Below the pieces are notes generated by a model. That model worked only from the letters and a program-made list of their open reading frames with translations. It made no database searches and was not told the DNA's origin. From assembly GCF_021353295.2 (NCBI RefSeq), contig NZ_CP120635.1, positions 372,001 through 436,000 on the forward strand: 64,000 nucleotides of DNA, given 5' to 3'. Positions 45,329 through 54,861 of this stretch are shown piece by piece. The DNA comes from Pseudodesulfovibrio thermohalotolerans (GTDB lineage: Bacteria > Desulfobacterota > Desulfovibrionia > Desulfovibrionales > Desulfovibrionaceae). How positions within the stretch are numbered: the first letter of the stretch is position 1; every line of letters begins with the position of its first letter. Both the position numbers and the translations under genes were made by a program.

Positions 45329-45350
45329 CAAGTGGTTGCTTGACCACTTG
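45329..45350 (+). promoter_or_regulatory. Candidate TetR operator
   Basis: Eight-base arms CAAGTGGT/ACCACTTG with a 6-base spacer lie 16 bases before the membrane-fusion gene. A related TTGACCAC word occurs upstream of tetR. Inference from position and symmetry. Confidence 0.4.
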
Positions 45351-45365
45351 AAATAGGTCTGACCA

Positions 45366-46484
45366 GTGAAAAAAAATGTACTTTTATTATTGTTTTTGGT
45401 CGTCGTCATCGCGGGATGCGGAGATGCTGAAGAGGATGTGCGGGTGGAGCCTGTACGCCCTGTGCGGGTGTTCACCACAAATAGCAGGAACCAACTGGAT
45501 TCCCGCACCTACCCTGGCAGAGTGAAGGCCTCGAAGGCAGCTTCCCTGGCATTTCGCCTGTCCGGCGAAGTTGTGGAACTGCCCGTCAACGAGGGGGACT
45601 ACGTGAAGAAGGGACAACTGATCGCCATGATCGATCAGCGCGATTATCTCGCCGCTGTGGCTGATTATGAGGCGCAGTTGGTCGGCGCCCATTCGCTTCT
45701 GAAGGAAGCGACACTCAACATCAAACGCAACACCAAACTTCTTCAGGAAAAGATCATTTCTCAGAGTTCCTTCGACGCGGCGCAGAGCAACTACGATTCC
45801 AATCGCGCCAGAGTGCTTTCCCTTGAACAGACTTTGCGCCGGGCCAAGCTGAATCTCCAATATACCGAGCTGGTAGCGCCTTTTGATGGGGTTGTGGCAA
45901 AAAAGTACATCTCGAACCATGAGTTTGTTCAGGCCAGGGAGTCCATTGTTGATTTGGAAGATCTGTCATCCCTGGATATCGTTATGGACGTGCCGGAAAA
46001 TGTGTGGGTACGGACATTCAAAAAAGGAGCCCAAGGGCAGGCGCGCAATGTCGCTCGTTTCGAGTCCCTGCCGGGCAAGGTCTTCCCGCTTCGGTTGAAG
46101 GAATATCAGACCAACGCTGATCCCGGTACTCAAACTTACAAGGTGACTCTGACCCTTGACGACGCGAAGGAATCAGGCGTGTACCCCGGCATGACGGCGG
46201 AGATTAGCGGGGATATTCAGGGTCGAGGTGAGGATGAGGCTGTCAGCGTCCCGTTCAAAGCGATTACCGGGTCCGCCCAAGAGAGGAAATTCGTCTGGAT
46301 TCTGAATGAGGACGACACGGTCAGCAAGCGTGAAGTCGAGATCGGAAGGATTTCTGATTCGGGCATGGCCCTGGTGACATCGGGCCTCGTCCCAGGAGAA
46401 ACCCTGGTGGTGGCCGGCGTGAACTATTTGTACGAAGGCCAGAAGGTGAAGGTGCTTGAGGGCCGTATCGGAGGCCGCCAGTGA
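45366..46484 (+). CDS. RND efflux membrane-fusion lipoprotein
   Basis: This 372-residue periplasmic adaptor starts at a GTG. It has a lipoprotein signal (VLLLLFLVVVIAGCGD, lipobox Cys near residue 18). The lipoyl/barrel-sandwich halves (SLAFRLSGEVVELPVNEGDY, VKKGQLIAMIDQRDY and LQYTELVAPFDGVVAKKYIS) flank a coiled-coil hairpin. A beta-barrel and a membrane-proximal domain (GLVPGETLVVAGVNYLYEGQ) follow. It overlaps the RND pump gene by 4 bases (GTGA). No outer-membrane factor gene follows, so a TolC-like partner must be elsewhere. Confidence 0.93.
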   Translation: MKKNVLLLLFLVVVIAGCGDAEEDVRVEPVRPVRVFTTNSRNQLDSRTYPGRVKASKAASLAFRLSGEVVELPVNEGDYVKKGQLIAMIDQRDYLAAVADYEAQLVGAHSLLKEATLNIKRNTKLLQEKIISQSSFDAAQSNYDSNRARVLSLEQTLRRAKLNLQYTELVAPFDGVVAKKYISNHEFVQARESIVDLEDLSSLDIVMDVPENVWVRTFKKGAQGQARNVARFESLPGKVFPLRLKEYQTNADPGTQTYKVTLTLDDAKESGVYPGMTAEISGDIQGRGEDEAVSVPFKAITGSAQERKFVWILNEDDTVSKREVEIGRISDSGMALVTSGLVPGETLVVAGVNYLYEGQKVKVLEGRIGGRQ

Positions 46485-49400
46485 GTCTTGCTGAATACGC
46501 CATCAAAAAGAGTACGGTCACTCTCGTCCTGACCATATGCTTTCTCCTGGGGGGAATCTTCTCCTTCTTGAATATGCCCAGGCTGGAAGACCCCGCCTTC
46601 ACCATCAAGCAGGCTCTCGTGGTAACCAACTACCCCGGGGCGACTCCCGGGGAAGTCGCCAATGAGGTCACCGACGTCATTGAAAGCGCCGCTCAGCAGT
46701 TGAGCCAACTGGACAAGGTGAGTTCCCAGTCCAACCCCGGCCAGTCCATCGTCACGGTAGAGGTCAAGGACAAGTACGATTCGGATTCCCTGCCCCAGGT
46801 TTGGGACGAATTGCGCCGCAAGATAAATGACGCGCAGGGCAGCCTGCCTCCCGGGGCCGGGCCGTCCCTGGTCGTGGACGACTTCAGCGACGTGTACGGC
46901 ATACTCCTCGCCGTCAGCGGGGAAGGGTATTCCACCCAGGATATTCAGGATTTCGCCAAGTATTTGCGCAAGCAGCTTTTGCTTGTGGACAATGTCGCCA
47001 AAATCAACCTGTGGGGTGATCAGACCGAAAACGTATATGTCGAGATGTCCCGCGCGCGCATGAGTCGAATGGGCGTGACGCTGGGGGCCGTGACCGACAC
47101 CTTGGCGCAGCGAAATCTTGTAGTGCCCGCAGGCAACGTCAGGGTAGGCCCGGAATATGTCCGCATTTCCCCGACGGGAGTCAAACCCACAGTGGAGAGC
47201 CTCGGCGAATTGCTCATCGCCAGTGCCGACGGAACCAAACTTGTGGCGCTTAATGAAATTGCCGATATTTTTCGAGGCTACTCCGACACCCCTTCGAGAA
47301 TAATGCGATTCAACGGCGAACAGGCCGTGGCCATGGGCATCTCCATGGTCCCCACGGGTAATGTTGTTGAACTGGGGAGAGCCATAGACAAGAGGCTGAA
47401 GGAGCTTGAAAGCATGACTCCGGTGGGGATGCGGATAGACTCCATCTACTACCAGCCGACTCGGGTGGATAATGCCATATCAGCCTTTGTTCTCAATCTG
47501 GCCGAAGCTGTCGCCATTGTTATCGTGGTATTGCTTTTGTTCATGGGGCTGCAAAGCGGACTGTTGATCGGTGTGGTCCTGCTTATCACCATATGCGGAT
47601 CATTCATTTTTATCCAAATGGCCGGCGTGGCTTTGGAACGTATTTCCTTGGGGGCATTGATCATTGCCTTAGGTATGTTGGTCGACAACGCCATTGTGAT
47701 CGTCGAAGGCATCCTGATCCGCTACCAAGGCGGTCAAGACCGCATCCAGGCATGTGTCGACGTGGTGGAGCAGAATAAGTGGCCACTGCTGGGCGCGACC
47801 ATCATAGCGATCATGGCCTTTGCGGGGATAGGTCTGAGCGAGGAGTCTGTCGGCGAATTTTGCAACTCCCTTTTCGTCGTCTTGTGCATCTCATTGTTCA
47901 TGAGCTGGGTAACGGCCGTGACCGTGACTCCGCTTTTATGCAAGTTGTTTCTGCACCCCAAGCCCCGCGCCGAAAAGGACCCGTATGGCGGGCTCATTTT
48001 CCAAATCTACAAACGATTTCTGGAAAGTTGCATTAAGCATCGGTTGCTGACTGTGAACGTCCTCATTGGCCTGCTGGCGGTATCAATATTCGGCTTCGGT
48101 TTCGTCAAACAATCTTTTTTCCCAGACTCCACCCAGCCGAGGTTCTTCATACATTATTGGTTGCCTCAAGGGACCGATATTCGTCATACCAGTGAGGAAA
48201 TAACCGAAATTGAGGCCTTGCTCCACGCAGACGCTCGCGTCAAGTCTGTGGCTACTTTTGTGGGGGAGGGCGCTCCTCGGTTTATCCTTACTTATACCCC
48301 CGAAAAGACTAACACTTCGTACGGTCTTCTGCTGGTCGAAGTGGAGGACTATAAGCAGGTCGATGCCGTCTTGGCTGAATATCAGGCCAAGGTCGATGAT
48401 CAATTCCCGGACGACGAGGCCAAATTCAAGAAGTTCCGGCTTGGACCTGGCCGCGACGCTCCCATCGAGGTGCGTTTTAGCGGCCCCGACACGAAGGTTT
48501 TGCGCGAATTGTCGTTTAAGGCTCAGGGCATCATGCGTTCTACCGGGAACGCACGCTCCATCCGCGATGATTGGCGCCAGGCTGTAAAGGTGATTCGGCC
48601 AGTTCTTTCCGAAGCCCAGGCGAAACGGGCCGGCATCACGCGCCCGGCTCTTGCCGACACGTTAAAATCCTTCTTCGATGGCCACCAGATCGGGGTTTAC
48701 CGGGAAAACGACAACCTTCTTCCCATCATATTGCGTCCACCTGCCGAAGAGCGAAATCACGTGCATGAACTCGGTAACGTACAGGTGTTCAGTCCTACAG
48801 CCGGACGCATGGTTCCCATGGAGGAAGTAGTGGCCGAATTGCGTACGGAAATGGACTTCGGCATGATCCGTTCCCGTAACCGCATGTTGACCATTACCGC
48901 TTCCTGCGAGCCGATAACGGGGTTGCCTTCGGAACTGTTTGCGCAGTTGAAGCCGCACATCGAAGAGATGAAATTGCCGACGGGGTATTCCATGGAATGG
49001 GGCGGCGAATATGAGGATTCGACCGACGCGCAGAAGAGCCTGGCCAAAGGCATCATCCTGCCAACCATCATCATGATCCTCATGACGGTCCTACTCTTCA
49101 ACAAGATCCGCAATCCTCTGGTCATCTGGCTGACTGTGCCGCTGGCCCTCATCGGCGTGACCGCAAGCCTTCTCATCACAGGGCAACCCTTCGGATTTAT
49201 GGCCTTGTTGGGCTTTTTGAGCCTGTCAGGCATGCTCATCAAAAATGCGGTGGTCCTCCTGGATCAGATTATGCTGGAGTTGATGAAAGGCTCGGAGCCG
49301 TACCGCGCCATAGTGGAATCGGCGGTAAGCAGAATAAGACCTGTCGCAATGGCTTCGGCCACGACCATACTCGGCATGATTCCGCTTATGTTTGATCCCT

Positions 49401-49561
49401 TTTTCTCCTCAATGGCCGTGACCATCATGGGCGGCCTGATGTTCGCAACCATTTTGACCCTCATATTGGTGCCCGTGCTTTTCGCCACATTCCACCGGAT
49501 CAAAAAACCCGGCGGTCCGATCGTGGCAAGGCAGGCAAGTTCCGGCGAGGATCACGGTTAA
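46481..49561 (+). CDS. RND efflux transporter, inner-membrane pump
   Basis: This 1026-residue pump of normal AcrB-class length starts at GTG overlapping the upstream stop. It has a first helix near the N-terminus (VTLVLTICFLLGGIFSFLN), two large periplasmic loops and two blocks of helices. Family pieces include LVDNAIVIVEGI in helix 4, carrying an acidic residue, and GFMALLGFLSLSGMLIKNAVVLLDQ. The LEDPAFTIK start and VEVKDKYDSDSLPQVWDELR are typical of the non-HAE1 (VexF/acriflavin-type) branch. The substrate is unknown. It is co-regulated with the adaptor and probably TetR-controlled. Confidence 0.94.
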   Translation: MSLAEYAIKKSTVTLVLTICFLLGGIFSFLNMPRLEDPAFTIKQALVVTNYPGATPGEVANEVTDVIESAAQQLSQLDKVSSQSNPGQSIVTVEVKDKYDSDSLPQVWDELRRKINDAQGSLPPGAGPSLVVDDFSDVYGILLAVSGEGYSTQDIQDFAKYLRKQLLLVDNVAKINLWGDQTENVYVEMSRARMSRMGVTLGAVTDTLAQRNLVVPAGNVRVGPEYVRISPTGVKPTVESLGELLIASADGTKLVALNEIADIFRGYSDTPSRIMRFNGEQAVAMGISMVPTGNVVELGRAIDKRLKELESMTPVGMRIDSIYYQPTRVDNAISAFVLNLAEAVAIVIVVLLLFMGLQSGLLIGVVLLITICGSFIFIQMAGVALERISLGALIIALGMLVDNAIVIVEGILIRYQGGQDRIQACVDVVEQNKWPLLGATIIAIMAFAGIGLSEESVGEFCNSLFVVLCISLFMSWVTAVTVTPLLCKLFLHPKPRAEKDPYGGLIFQIYKRFLESCIKHRLLTVNVLIGLLAVSIFGFGFVKQSFFPDSTQPRFFIHYWLPQGTDIRHTSEEITEIEALLHADARVKSVATFVGEGAPRFILTYTPEKTNTSYGLLLVEVEDYKQVDAVLAEYQAKVDDQFPDDEAKFKKFRLGPGRDAPIEVRFSGPDTKVLRELSFKAQGIMRSTGNARSIRDDWRQAVKVIRPVLSEAQAKRAGITRPALADTLKSFFDGHQIGVYRENDNLLPIILRPPAEERNHVHELGNVQVFSPTAGRMVPMEEVVAELRTEMDFGMIRSRNRMLTITASCEPITGLPSELFAQLKPHIEEMKLPTGYSMEWGGEYEDSTDAQKSLAKGIILPTIIMILMTVLLFNKIRNPLVIWLTVPLALIGVTASLLITGQPFGFMALLGFLSLSGMLIKNAVVLLDQIMLELMKGSEPYRAIVESAVSRIRPVAMASATTILGMIPLMFDPFFSSMAVTIMGGLMFATILTLILVPVLFATFHRIKKPGGPIVARQASSGEDHG

Positions 49562-50050
49562 TGTTTGGACCGTTTCCGGAAGCGGGACAGTTCAAAGGAG
49601 GTGAGCCGCAAGGTCCAAAAAAGGTCCAAGGTTGAAAAGCACTTCTCGTTCGCGAGGCCTTGGACCTTGTTGCGGCGAAGAAAGGGCTCGTTGTTTCTCG
49701 GAATTGCCCGGTTGTCAAAAACAACCGGGCAATCGTTGAATCGTGAATCGAAGAGTTCCCCCCCTTGGGAGTTACTCCGTTTGGCCCCACGGCGCAGCCC
49801 TCAATATTTCCCATTGTTGACATTTACCAGGATTTTCGATGTGTTATATTATAGTAATACTATAAATTTATATAACGTGTGTGAAAAATGTTTAAAATCA
49901 TTTCTGAAATCACCGAAAGTCATCTGTAATCATCATAAATCTCCAAAAAGCAAGTTCCCGCCGTATTTGAAACATACCGCAGGGACTTACTTTTCATAAA
50001 CGTGGTGGGTATTTGAGAATTCCATCGCCGCCTTCGGCGGGGGGCATGAA
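49562..50050. other. AT-rich gene-free right part of the island, with hairpins and the right 28-bp repeat
   Basis: About 490 bases hold no convincing gene. An 11-bp inverted repeat (AAGGTCCAAGG) lies at 49621-49668. A 13-bp stem ATTGCCCGGTTGT lies at 49703-49733 (loop CAAAA), probably the end of the efflux transcript. A strongly AT-rich segment spans about 49810-49990. The 28-bp repeat matching 39593-39620 lies at 50013-50040. An ORF across this stretch looks random. Confidence 0.6.
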
Positions 50051-50094
50051 ACGGAATCGGCGGTCCATCCTTCAGGATGGGCCGCCGATTCCGT
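50051..50094 (-). terminator. Terminator after the 3D-domain gene
   Basis: ACGGAATCGGCGG...CCGCCGATTCCGT stem (arms about 18 bp including CCATCC/GGATGG) just past the stop of the minus-strand gene. No strong T tract is visible. Confidence 0.65.
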
Positions 50095-50115
50095 TCGTGA
50101 AGCCTACAAACCGCG

Positions 50116-50508
50116 TCAGCGCCAATAAATCCGGGCCGTGCGTTCGCCGAATTCGCGGGCGGCCTTTACGTCCGTGCCGAAGTAGATGTCGATGCGTTGC
50201 GTGAACCGTTGATTCATCTTGTCCAGGACGATGTAGGGGCCGTCGAAGCCGTCGATCCAAACTTCGGTCCGGTTGTTCAGGCCGCGTTCGATCAGGTCGC
50301 GGGAGACCGCCACGGCCTTCATGCCGGGCTTGAGCCGGTTGTTCCAGGCCGCTCGGGTCGGGTCGCCGTCGGTCTGGCCGGGGGTGGAATTGTAGGCCGT
50401 GACCGTGACCTCCAGATTGTTCCAGAACAGCCTGTTCGGCTGGCTTATGGCGTAGCCGAGCACAATGACCAGCCCGGCCGCGAATAAAAGAATAAGAGCG
50501 CGTTTCAT
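50116..50508 (-). CDS. 3D-domain protein, membrane-anchored
   Basis: This protein has about 130 residues. An N-terminal helix (ALILLFAAGLVIVLGYAI) acts as signal or anchor. A compact 3D (Asp-rich, MltA-like double-psi barrel) domain follows, with VTAYNSTPGQTDGDPTRAAW, then KAVAVSRDLIERGLN, VLDKMNQRF and IDIYFGTDVKAAREFG. The three conserved Asp positions are present. Such domains occur in peptidoglycan-acting enzymes. The ATG at 50508 is preferred to the long upstream extension, which has no signal sequence before it. Confidence 0.82.
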   Translation of the reverse strand: MKRALILLFAAGLVIVLGYAISQPNRLFWNNLEVTVTAYNSTPGQTDGDPTRAAWNNRLKPGMKAVAVSRDLIERGLNNRTEVWIDGFDGPYIVLDKMNQRFTQRIDIYFGTDVKAAREFGERTARIYWR

Positions 50509-50617
50509 ATGCCACAATAACCCGAATCCGTGAAAAGGGGCAAGTCGTCCCGATTTCCGAGGGGGCGCGCCATGTTCCCTTTGCCCGCGTCTGACCACCT
50601 GTGTTATCCCGGAATTG

Positions 50618-51343
50618 ATGCGAGCCGTTCTGCGATATACTCTGACCCGTCTGCGGCTGATGTGTGGCAATGCCGCCCTCGCGGCCGCGTGCGTCGCGCT
50701 GTGTCTGCTGGCCGCCGCGACGGGCCATGCCCGCGAACCCTATCGGATAGGCTTCTCGCCCGACGCCATGGTTCACGTGAAGGCCAGGGAGCGCCTTGAA
50801 GCGGTCTACAGGCGGGCGGGACTGCCGGTGGAGTTCGTATCACTGCCGACGAAACGATCCCTGGTCCTGGCCAGCGACGGCATCCTGGACGGAGACGCGG
50901 GGCGCATCCCGAATCTGGAAAAGAATTACCCCTCGTTGATCCGGGTGAACGTTCCGCTCCTGGAACTGATCGGAACTGCCTATGTGCTCAAAAAACGGGA
51001 AATGGAACGCTTCGACAAAAGCCTGCTCGACGAGATGACGGTGGGAGCGGTCAGGGGAGTCCTCTGGGCCGAGCGGGTCATGGCCGGGCGTCCGCTGGTT
51101 CTGGTCAACAATTATGAGACCCTGTTCAACATGCTCCTTGAGGGGCGTATCGACATCGCCCTGGGGAGCAGAAGCAGCGCCGAAAAGGCCTTTCGCGAAC
51201 AGGCGGGGCGGTTCGACGGAATTCGTGGGCTGTCCCCGTCCGCTTTCAGGACCCCCTTTTATCATTACCTGCACGAGAAGAACGCGCGTATCGTGCCTCG
51301 GCTTGAAAAGGCCTTGCGGGAGCTGCGCGCCGAGGGTCGCTGA
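50618..51343 (+). CDS. Periplasmic solute-binding-like protein
   Basis: This protein has about 241 residues and an N-terminal signal peptide (AALAAACVALCLLAAATGHA, cleavage before REPYRIG). The mature domain is like family-3 solute-binding proteins (YRIGFSPDAMVHVKARERLE, then GRIDIALGSRSSAEKAFRE). There is no transporter gene beside it, so it may act as a sensor or orphan binder. The start may be 50618 or the ATG at 50660. Confidence 0.7.
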   Translation: MRAVLRYTLTRLRLMCGNAALAAACVALCLLAAATGHAREPYRIGFSPDAMVHVKARERLEAVYRRAGLPVEFVSLPTKRSLVLASDGILDGDAGRIPNLEKNYPSLIRVNVPLLELIGTAYVLKKREMERFDKSLLDEMTVGAVRGVLWAERVMAGRPLVLVNNYETLFNMLLEGRIDIALGSRSSAEKAFREQAGRFDGIRGLSPSAFRTPFYHYLHEKNARIVPRLEKALRELRAEGR

Positions 51344-51387
51344 CCCGGCGGAACTGTTTTTTCCGATTCCCCGGAAGCGGGCCCTGT

Positions 51388-52104
51388 TCAGCGGGACATG
51401 CAGTAGGCCGAGAACCGTTCGAGAAGGGATGCGGACTCCGGGGTGTCGCGGACCATTGCCCGGATGCGGGCCGAGTCCAGTGAGTTTTTCCTCAGTTCCG
51501 GTTCGCGCCGGGTTATGTAATCGAGGATGGCGGGCGCGTCGAATTCGGGATGGAACTGCACGCCCCAGGCGGATTCGCCCACGCGAAAGGACTGGTGCGG
51601 GTCGTGCAAGCCCGTGGCGAGGAGTGTTGCGCCGGGGGGCAGTTCGAGAGCGGTCTGGGAGTGGGTCACGTGCCCGGGAAAGCATTCCGGCAGACCGCGA
51701 AAGAGCGGGTCGTCACCGGCCGCGCCGGTCAGGGTGATATCCGCCGTGCCGATCTCCAACCCGTCCGGGTGGTAGCCCGCCCTGCCGCCAAGGGCGTCCG
51801 CCATGAGCTGATGGCCGAAACAGATGCCGAGCAGGGGCAGCCGGGCGTGCACGGCCTGCCGTATCCAGGCCTTGGCGTCCTCGATCCAGGGGAACCCGTC
51901 CGTGACCATGTCGTGGGAGCCGGTGATTACGCTGCCCGCGAACTTTGCCGGGGCTGGCAGGGGTTCTCCGGCTTGGACATCGACGCTCTCCCACCTGTCG
52001 GCGGCCAACCTCAGTCCCTGGGCGGTCCAGTCCACGAAATCACCCCGTTCCACAGCATAGTCGGGAAAAGTGCCGCCTGTTTTCACAATCAGAATCTTTT
52101 GCAT
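51388..52104 (-). CDS. Class-I glutamine amidotransferase
   Basis: This protein has about 238 residues. The GATase-1 triad is visible: Cys in LLGICFGHQLMADALGG, His in WGVQFHPEF, and the Glu that follows at HPE. A GMP-synthase-like stand-alone amidotransferase layout (SVITGSHDMVTDGFPWIEDA) is clear. The partner enzyme is unknown. The ATG at 52104 (MQKILIVKTG) has AGGAC 6 bases upstream and is preferred to 52158. Confidence 0.88.
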   Translation of the reverse strand: MQKILIVKTGGTFPDYAVERGDFVDWTAQGLRLAADRWESVDVQAGEPLPAPAKFAGSVITGSHDMVTDGFPWIEDAKAWIRQAVHARLPLLGICFGHQLMADALGGRAGYHPDGLEIGTADITLTGAAGDDPLFRGLPECFPGHVTHSQTALELPPGATLLATGLHDPHQSFRVGESAWGVQFHPEFDAPAILDYITRREPELRKNSLDSARIRAMVRDTPESASLLERFSAYCMSR

Positions 52105-52254
52105 TTTTGTCCTACGAAAGTGTAGTTTAATTAAGCTATTAAGAGAATAATGTAGCAAGCGGGGCGGGGTGTCAACTCTGCGCGCGCGGCGGTCTCGGGG
52201 TTGAACTGAAGGCCGGATTTACGGTATTAAAAAGGCAACAACCGGGAGATAACC

Positions 52255-53586
52255 ATGAAATCCATACGAAACCGTTCGCGTCTCACGCGGCGGGAGTTTC
52301 TCAAGGCCGGAGCCATGACCGCGGCCGCCGCGGGGTTGGCTGGCTGCGCCAAGAATCCGGTCACGGGCCAGAGCGAGTTCATGCTGGTCAGCGAGGAGGA
52401 GGAAATTCAGCTGGACCGCCAGGCCTCGCCTCAGCAGTTGTCCAATGACTACGGCACCACCCAGGATACGGTTTTGAACGACTATGTGTCCGGTGTGGGC
52501 AAGTCCCTGTCCGACAAGTCCCATCGGCCGCAGATGCCCTACAACTACCATGTGGTCAATGCCAACTACGTGAACGCATACGCCTTTCCCGGCGGCACCA
52601 TAGCCTGCACCCGGGGCATTCTGCTCGAAGTCGACAACGAGGCCGAGATGGCCGCGCTCCTCGGTCACGAGATCGGCCACGTCAACGCTCGGCACACGGC
52701 CTCGCGCATGAGTTCGCAGATGGTCGTGGGCGGTCTGACCTCATTGGGCGGCGCGGCCATCGGAGCCAAGTACGGCGGGACCTGGGGAGCCGTGGCGGGC
52801 AGCCTTGGCGGTCTCGGGGCCGGGTTGCTCCTCGCGTCCTACAGCCGCGACGACGAACGGCAGGCCGATGCGCTGGGCCTGGAATACATGACCCGCGCCG
52901 AATACAACCCGGACGGCATGGTCGGGCTCATGGAGATGCTCAACGAGCAGCACGACCGCGAGCCGAGCGCTCTGGAAGTCATGTTCGCCACCCACCCCAT
53001 GAGCGCGGAGAGGTTGTCCACGGCCCGTCAGGAAGCCAGCAAGAAGTATTACGGGGCCAGGCAGTACGCCTTTTATCGCGAGCGGTATATGGACCACACC
53101 GTTGATCTCCGCAAGATCGGTCCCGCCATCCGGGACTTGCAGGATGCGGAAAAGCTCGGCGGAGAGAAGAAGTACACCCAGGCCGAGGAAAAGGCGGGCG
53201 CGGCGCTGCGGCTTGCGCCCGAGGATTACACCGGCCTTTTGCTTATGTCCAAGCTGCTGATTGCGCAGGAAAAATATAATGAAGCCCTGGCCTATGCCCG
53301 GCACGCCAGGGAAGTCTATCCCGAAGAGGCGCAAGCCAATCAGGTGGCCGGATTGCTCCTTATTCAGGCCAAGGAGTACGATCAGGCCCACGAGGCCTTC
53401 GCCGCTTATGACAAGGCGCTTCCCGGCAATCCCTACGCAGCCTTCTACATGGGATACGCCCGGGAAGGCATGGGCCACCGCGATGAGGCCGCCGAAGATT
53501 ACTACAAGTTCCTCCAGCAGGTGAACCAGGGCAAGCAGGCGCAGCACGCCTACAACCGTCTGGTGGAATGGGGGTACGTGCGGTAG
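52255..53586 (+). CDS. Tat-exported lipoprotein M48 metalloprotease with TPRs
   Basis: This 443-residue protein begins with a twin-arginine motif (RLTRREFLKAGAMTAAAAG), then a lipobox (GLAGC). An M48 peptidase domain follows with HEIGHVNARH near residue 142 and the downstream Glu ligand in DDERQADALGLEY. C-terminal TPR-like helices (from about residue 300: EKYTQAEEKAGAALRLAPED) follow. The layout matches BepA/YfgC-like periplasmic proteases that handle outer-membrane proteins. It is the only gene of its operon visible here. Confidence 0.9.
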   Translation: MKSIRNRSRLTRREFLKAGAMTAAAAGLAGCAKNPVTGQSEFMLVSEEEEIQLDRQASPQQLSNDYGTTQDTVLNDYVSGVGKSLSDKSHRPQMPYNYHVVNANYVNAYAFPGGTIACTRGILLEVDNEAEMAALLGHEIGHVNARHTASRMSSQMVVGGLTSLGGAAIGAKYGGTWGAVAGSLGGLGAGLLLASYSRDDERQADALGLEYMTRAEYNPDGMVGLMEMLNEQHDREPSALEVMFATHPMSAERLSTARQEASKKYYGARQYAFYRERYMDHTVDLRKIGPAIRDLQDAEKLGGEKKYTQAEEKAGAALRLAPEDYTGLLLMSKLLIAQEKYNEALAYARHAREVYPEEAQANQVAGLLLIQAKEYDQAHEAFAAYDKALPGNPYAAFYMGYAREGMGHRDEAAEDYYKFLQQVNQGKQAQHAYNRLVEWGYVR

Positions 53587-53713
53587 ACGGCCTGCGGCAG
53601 CGGCCGCCCGGCATTGCCGGTGAAGCCGCCTCACCTCCGCGCCGGGGCTCGGCGTGGAGGGGGGCGGTTCCCATTCCCTACGACATGTTCAAGGGATGCC
53701 TCGAACCGGGGAA

Positions 53714-54727
53714 TCAGGCGTCCAGTTCCTTACGGATTCGCTTCACGAAATTCTCGGCGTCCTGCCCCACGGGCACAAGGTCGATGTCACGGGCGCGGGA
53801 CGCGCCGAGCCCGAGTTCGGCGGCGCGGCGCAACTGCTCCTGCTCGAAAACGCGGCCCGTTGCGACTTCATGCGTGGTGCCGTACATGCGTAGAATAGCG
53901 ACGCCCACAGCGTCCACGGCCACAGGATCGGTGCCCGCGATAATGACGTTTGTCGACACCTCGGTTCCCCGGTGAGGGCCGCCGTCGACAAAGGCGGACA
54001 TGCCGTCCATGACGATGAGGTCGTTGCGGAACGCCTGGCTGATCTCGGCGATGAGTGTGCGCTGCAAGGGGGAGGAGTGGAGCTCCGACATGTAGTTGTA
54101 GCCGCTCTCGGGATCGTGTTTGGCGATGGCCCCGACAACGTTTTTCAGGGACATGGTGAAGTGTCCGCCGAACTGATGGGTCTTGAGACAGCAGGTCTGG
54201 ACCACCTTGTCCGCCTCCGCGAAATGGCGTTCCAGGAGAAATCCCTTTTTCCAGTGGGTTCCGGGCGGCGTCTCGCGCACGAAACCGTTCTTGTCGAGGT
54301 CGTCCATGACCACCACGTCGAAGCCAGCGGTCTCGGCGACGCGATACGCGCCCATCTTTCGCAGAACGGAGTCGGTCTCGCCCATGCCGCTGCGTTCCAC
54401 CAGGGTCATCGATCCCGCGCCCGCGCTCTTGAGCGCCCGGGACAGGGTGAGCAGGGTGTCGGGATGCGTGGAAGCGGGAAACGGGTCCGCGCTGTTGTAA
54501 TTGGCCTTGAGGGCCACGGATTTTTCCTTGAACCCGGTCAGGTCGAATTCGGCCAGCGCCTGCTCGACCCCTTTGACCCGGTCCCCGGTGCGGACCACCG
54601 CGACCCTGGCGCGCGGGGCCGGTTCCGCGCCGTAAACCGGCTTTACCCCCGCAAGCAGTCCGGCCCCGAGGGTCAGCATGGTCTTGACGCACCTTCGCCG
54701 ATTCATGATTCGCTCGAAAACGTCCAT
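53714..54727 (-). CDS. DUF362 domain protein with Tat-like leader
   Basis: This 337-residue protein has an N-terminal MNRRRCVKTMLTLGAGLLAG leader that looks Tat- or Sec-like. The DUF362 core follows (KANYNSADPFPASTHPDTLL, CCLKTHQFGGHFTMSLKNVV, IIAGTDPVAVDAVGVAIL). Cysteines CC in the middle are conserved in the family, which often binds Fe-S clusters or works as a ferredoxin-like partner. No extra C-terminal ferredoxin domain is present here. The function is unknown. Confidence 0.82.
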   Translation of the reverse strand: MDVFERIMNRRRCVKTMLTLGAGLLAGVKPVYGAEPAPRARVAVVRTGDRVKGVEQALAEFDLTGFKEKSVALKANYNSADPFPASTHPDTLLTLSRALKSAGAGSMTLVERSGMGETDSVLRKMGAYRVAETAGFDVVVMDDLDKNGFVRETPPGTHWKKGFLLERHFAEADKVVQTCCLKTHQFGGHFTMSLKNVVGAIAKHDPESGYNYMSELHSSPLQRTLIAEISQAFRNDLIVMDGMSAFVDGGPHRGTEVSTNVIIAGTDPVAVDAVGVAILRMYGTTHEVATGRVFEQEQLRRAAELGLGASRARDIDLVPVGQDAENFVKRIRKELDA

Positions 54728-54815
54728 AGGGAGTCCTCCATTCCTATTCCATACGGGGAACGGCGGAATCTGTAAACCACGCCCGGAACGGACGGCGTCG
54801 AAGAGGGGGGGGAAG

Positions 54816-54858
54816 AGAGCGGCCCGGGGAAGGAGTCTCCTTCTCCGGGCCGTTTGAA
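54816..54858 (-). terminator. Terminator of the ligase operon
   Basis: CGGCCCGGGGAAGGAG...CTCCTTCTCCGGGCCG stem just beyond the stop of the ligase gene, with one G-T type mismatch. Fits the minus strand. Confidence 0.7.
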
Positions 54859-54861
54859 GTT

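Noticed and set aside
49565..49999. 144-codon plus-strand ORF in the AT-rich end of the island
   Set aside because: Crosses two inverted repeats, has random-looking composition and no domain or ribosome site.
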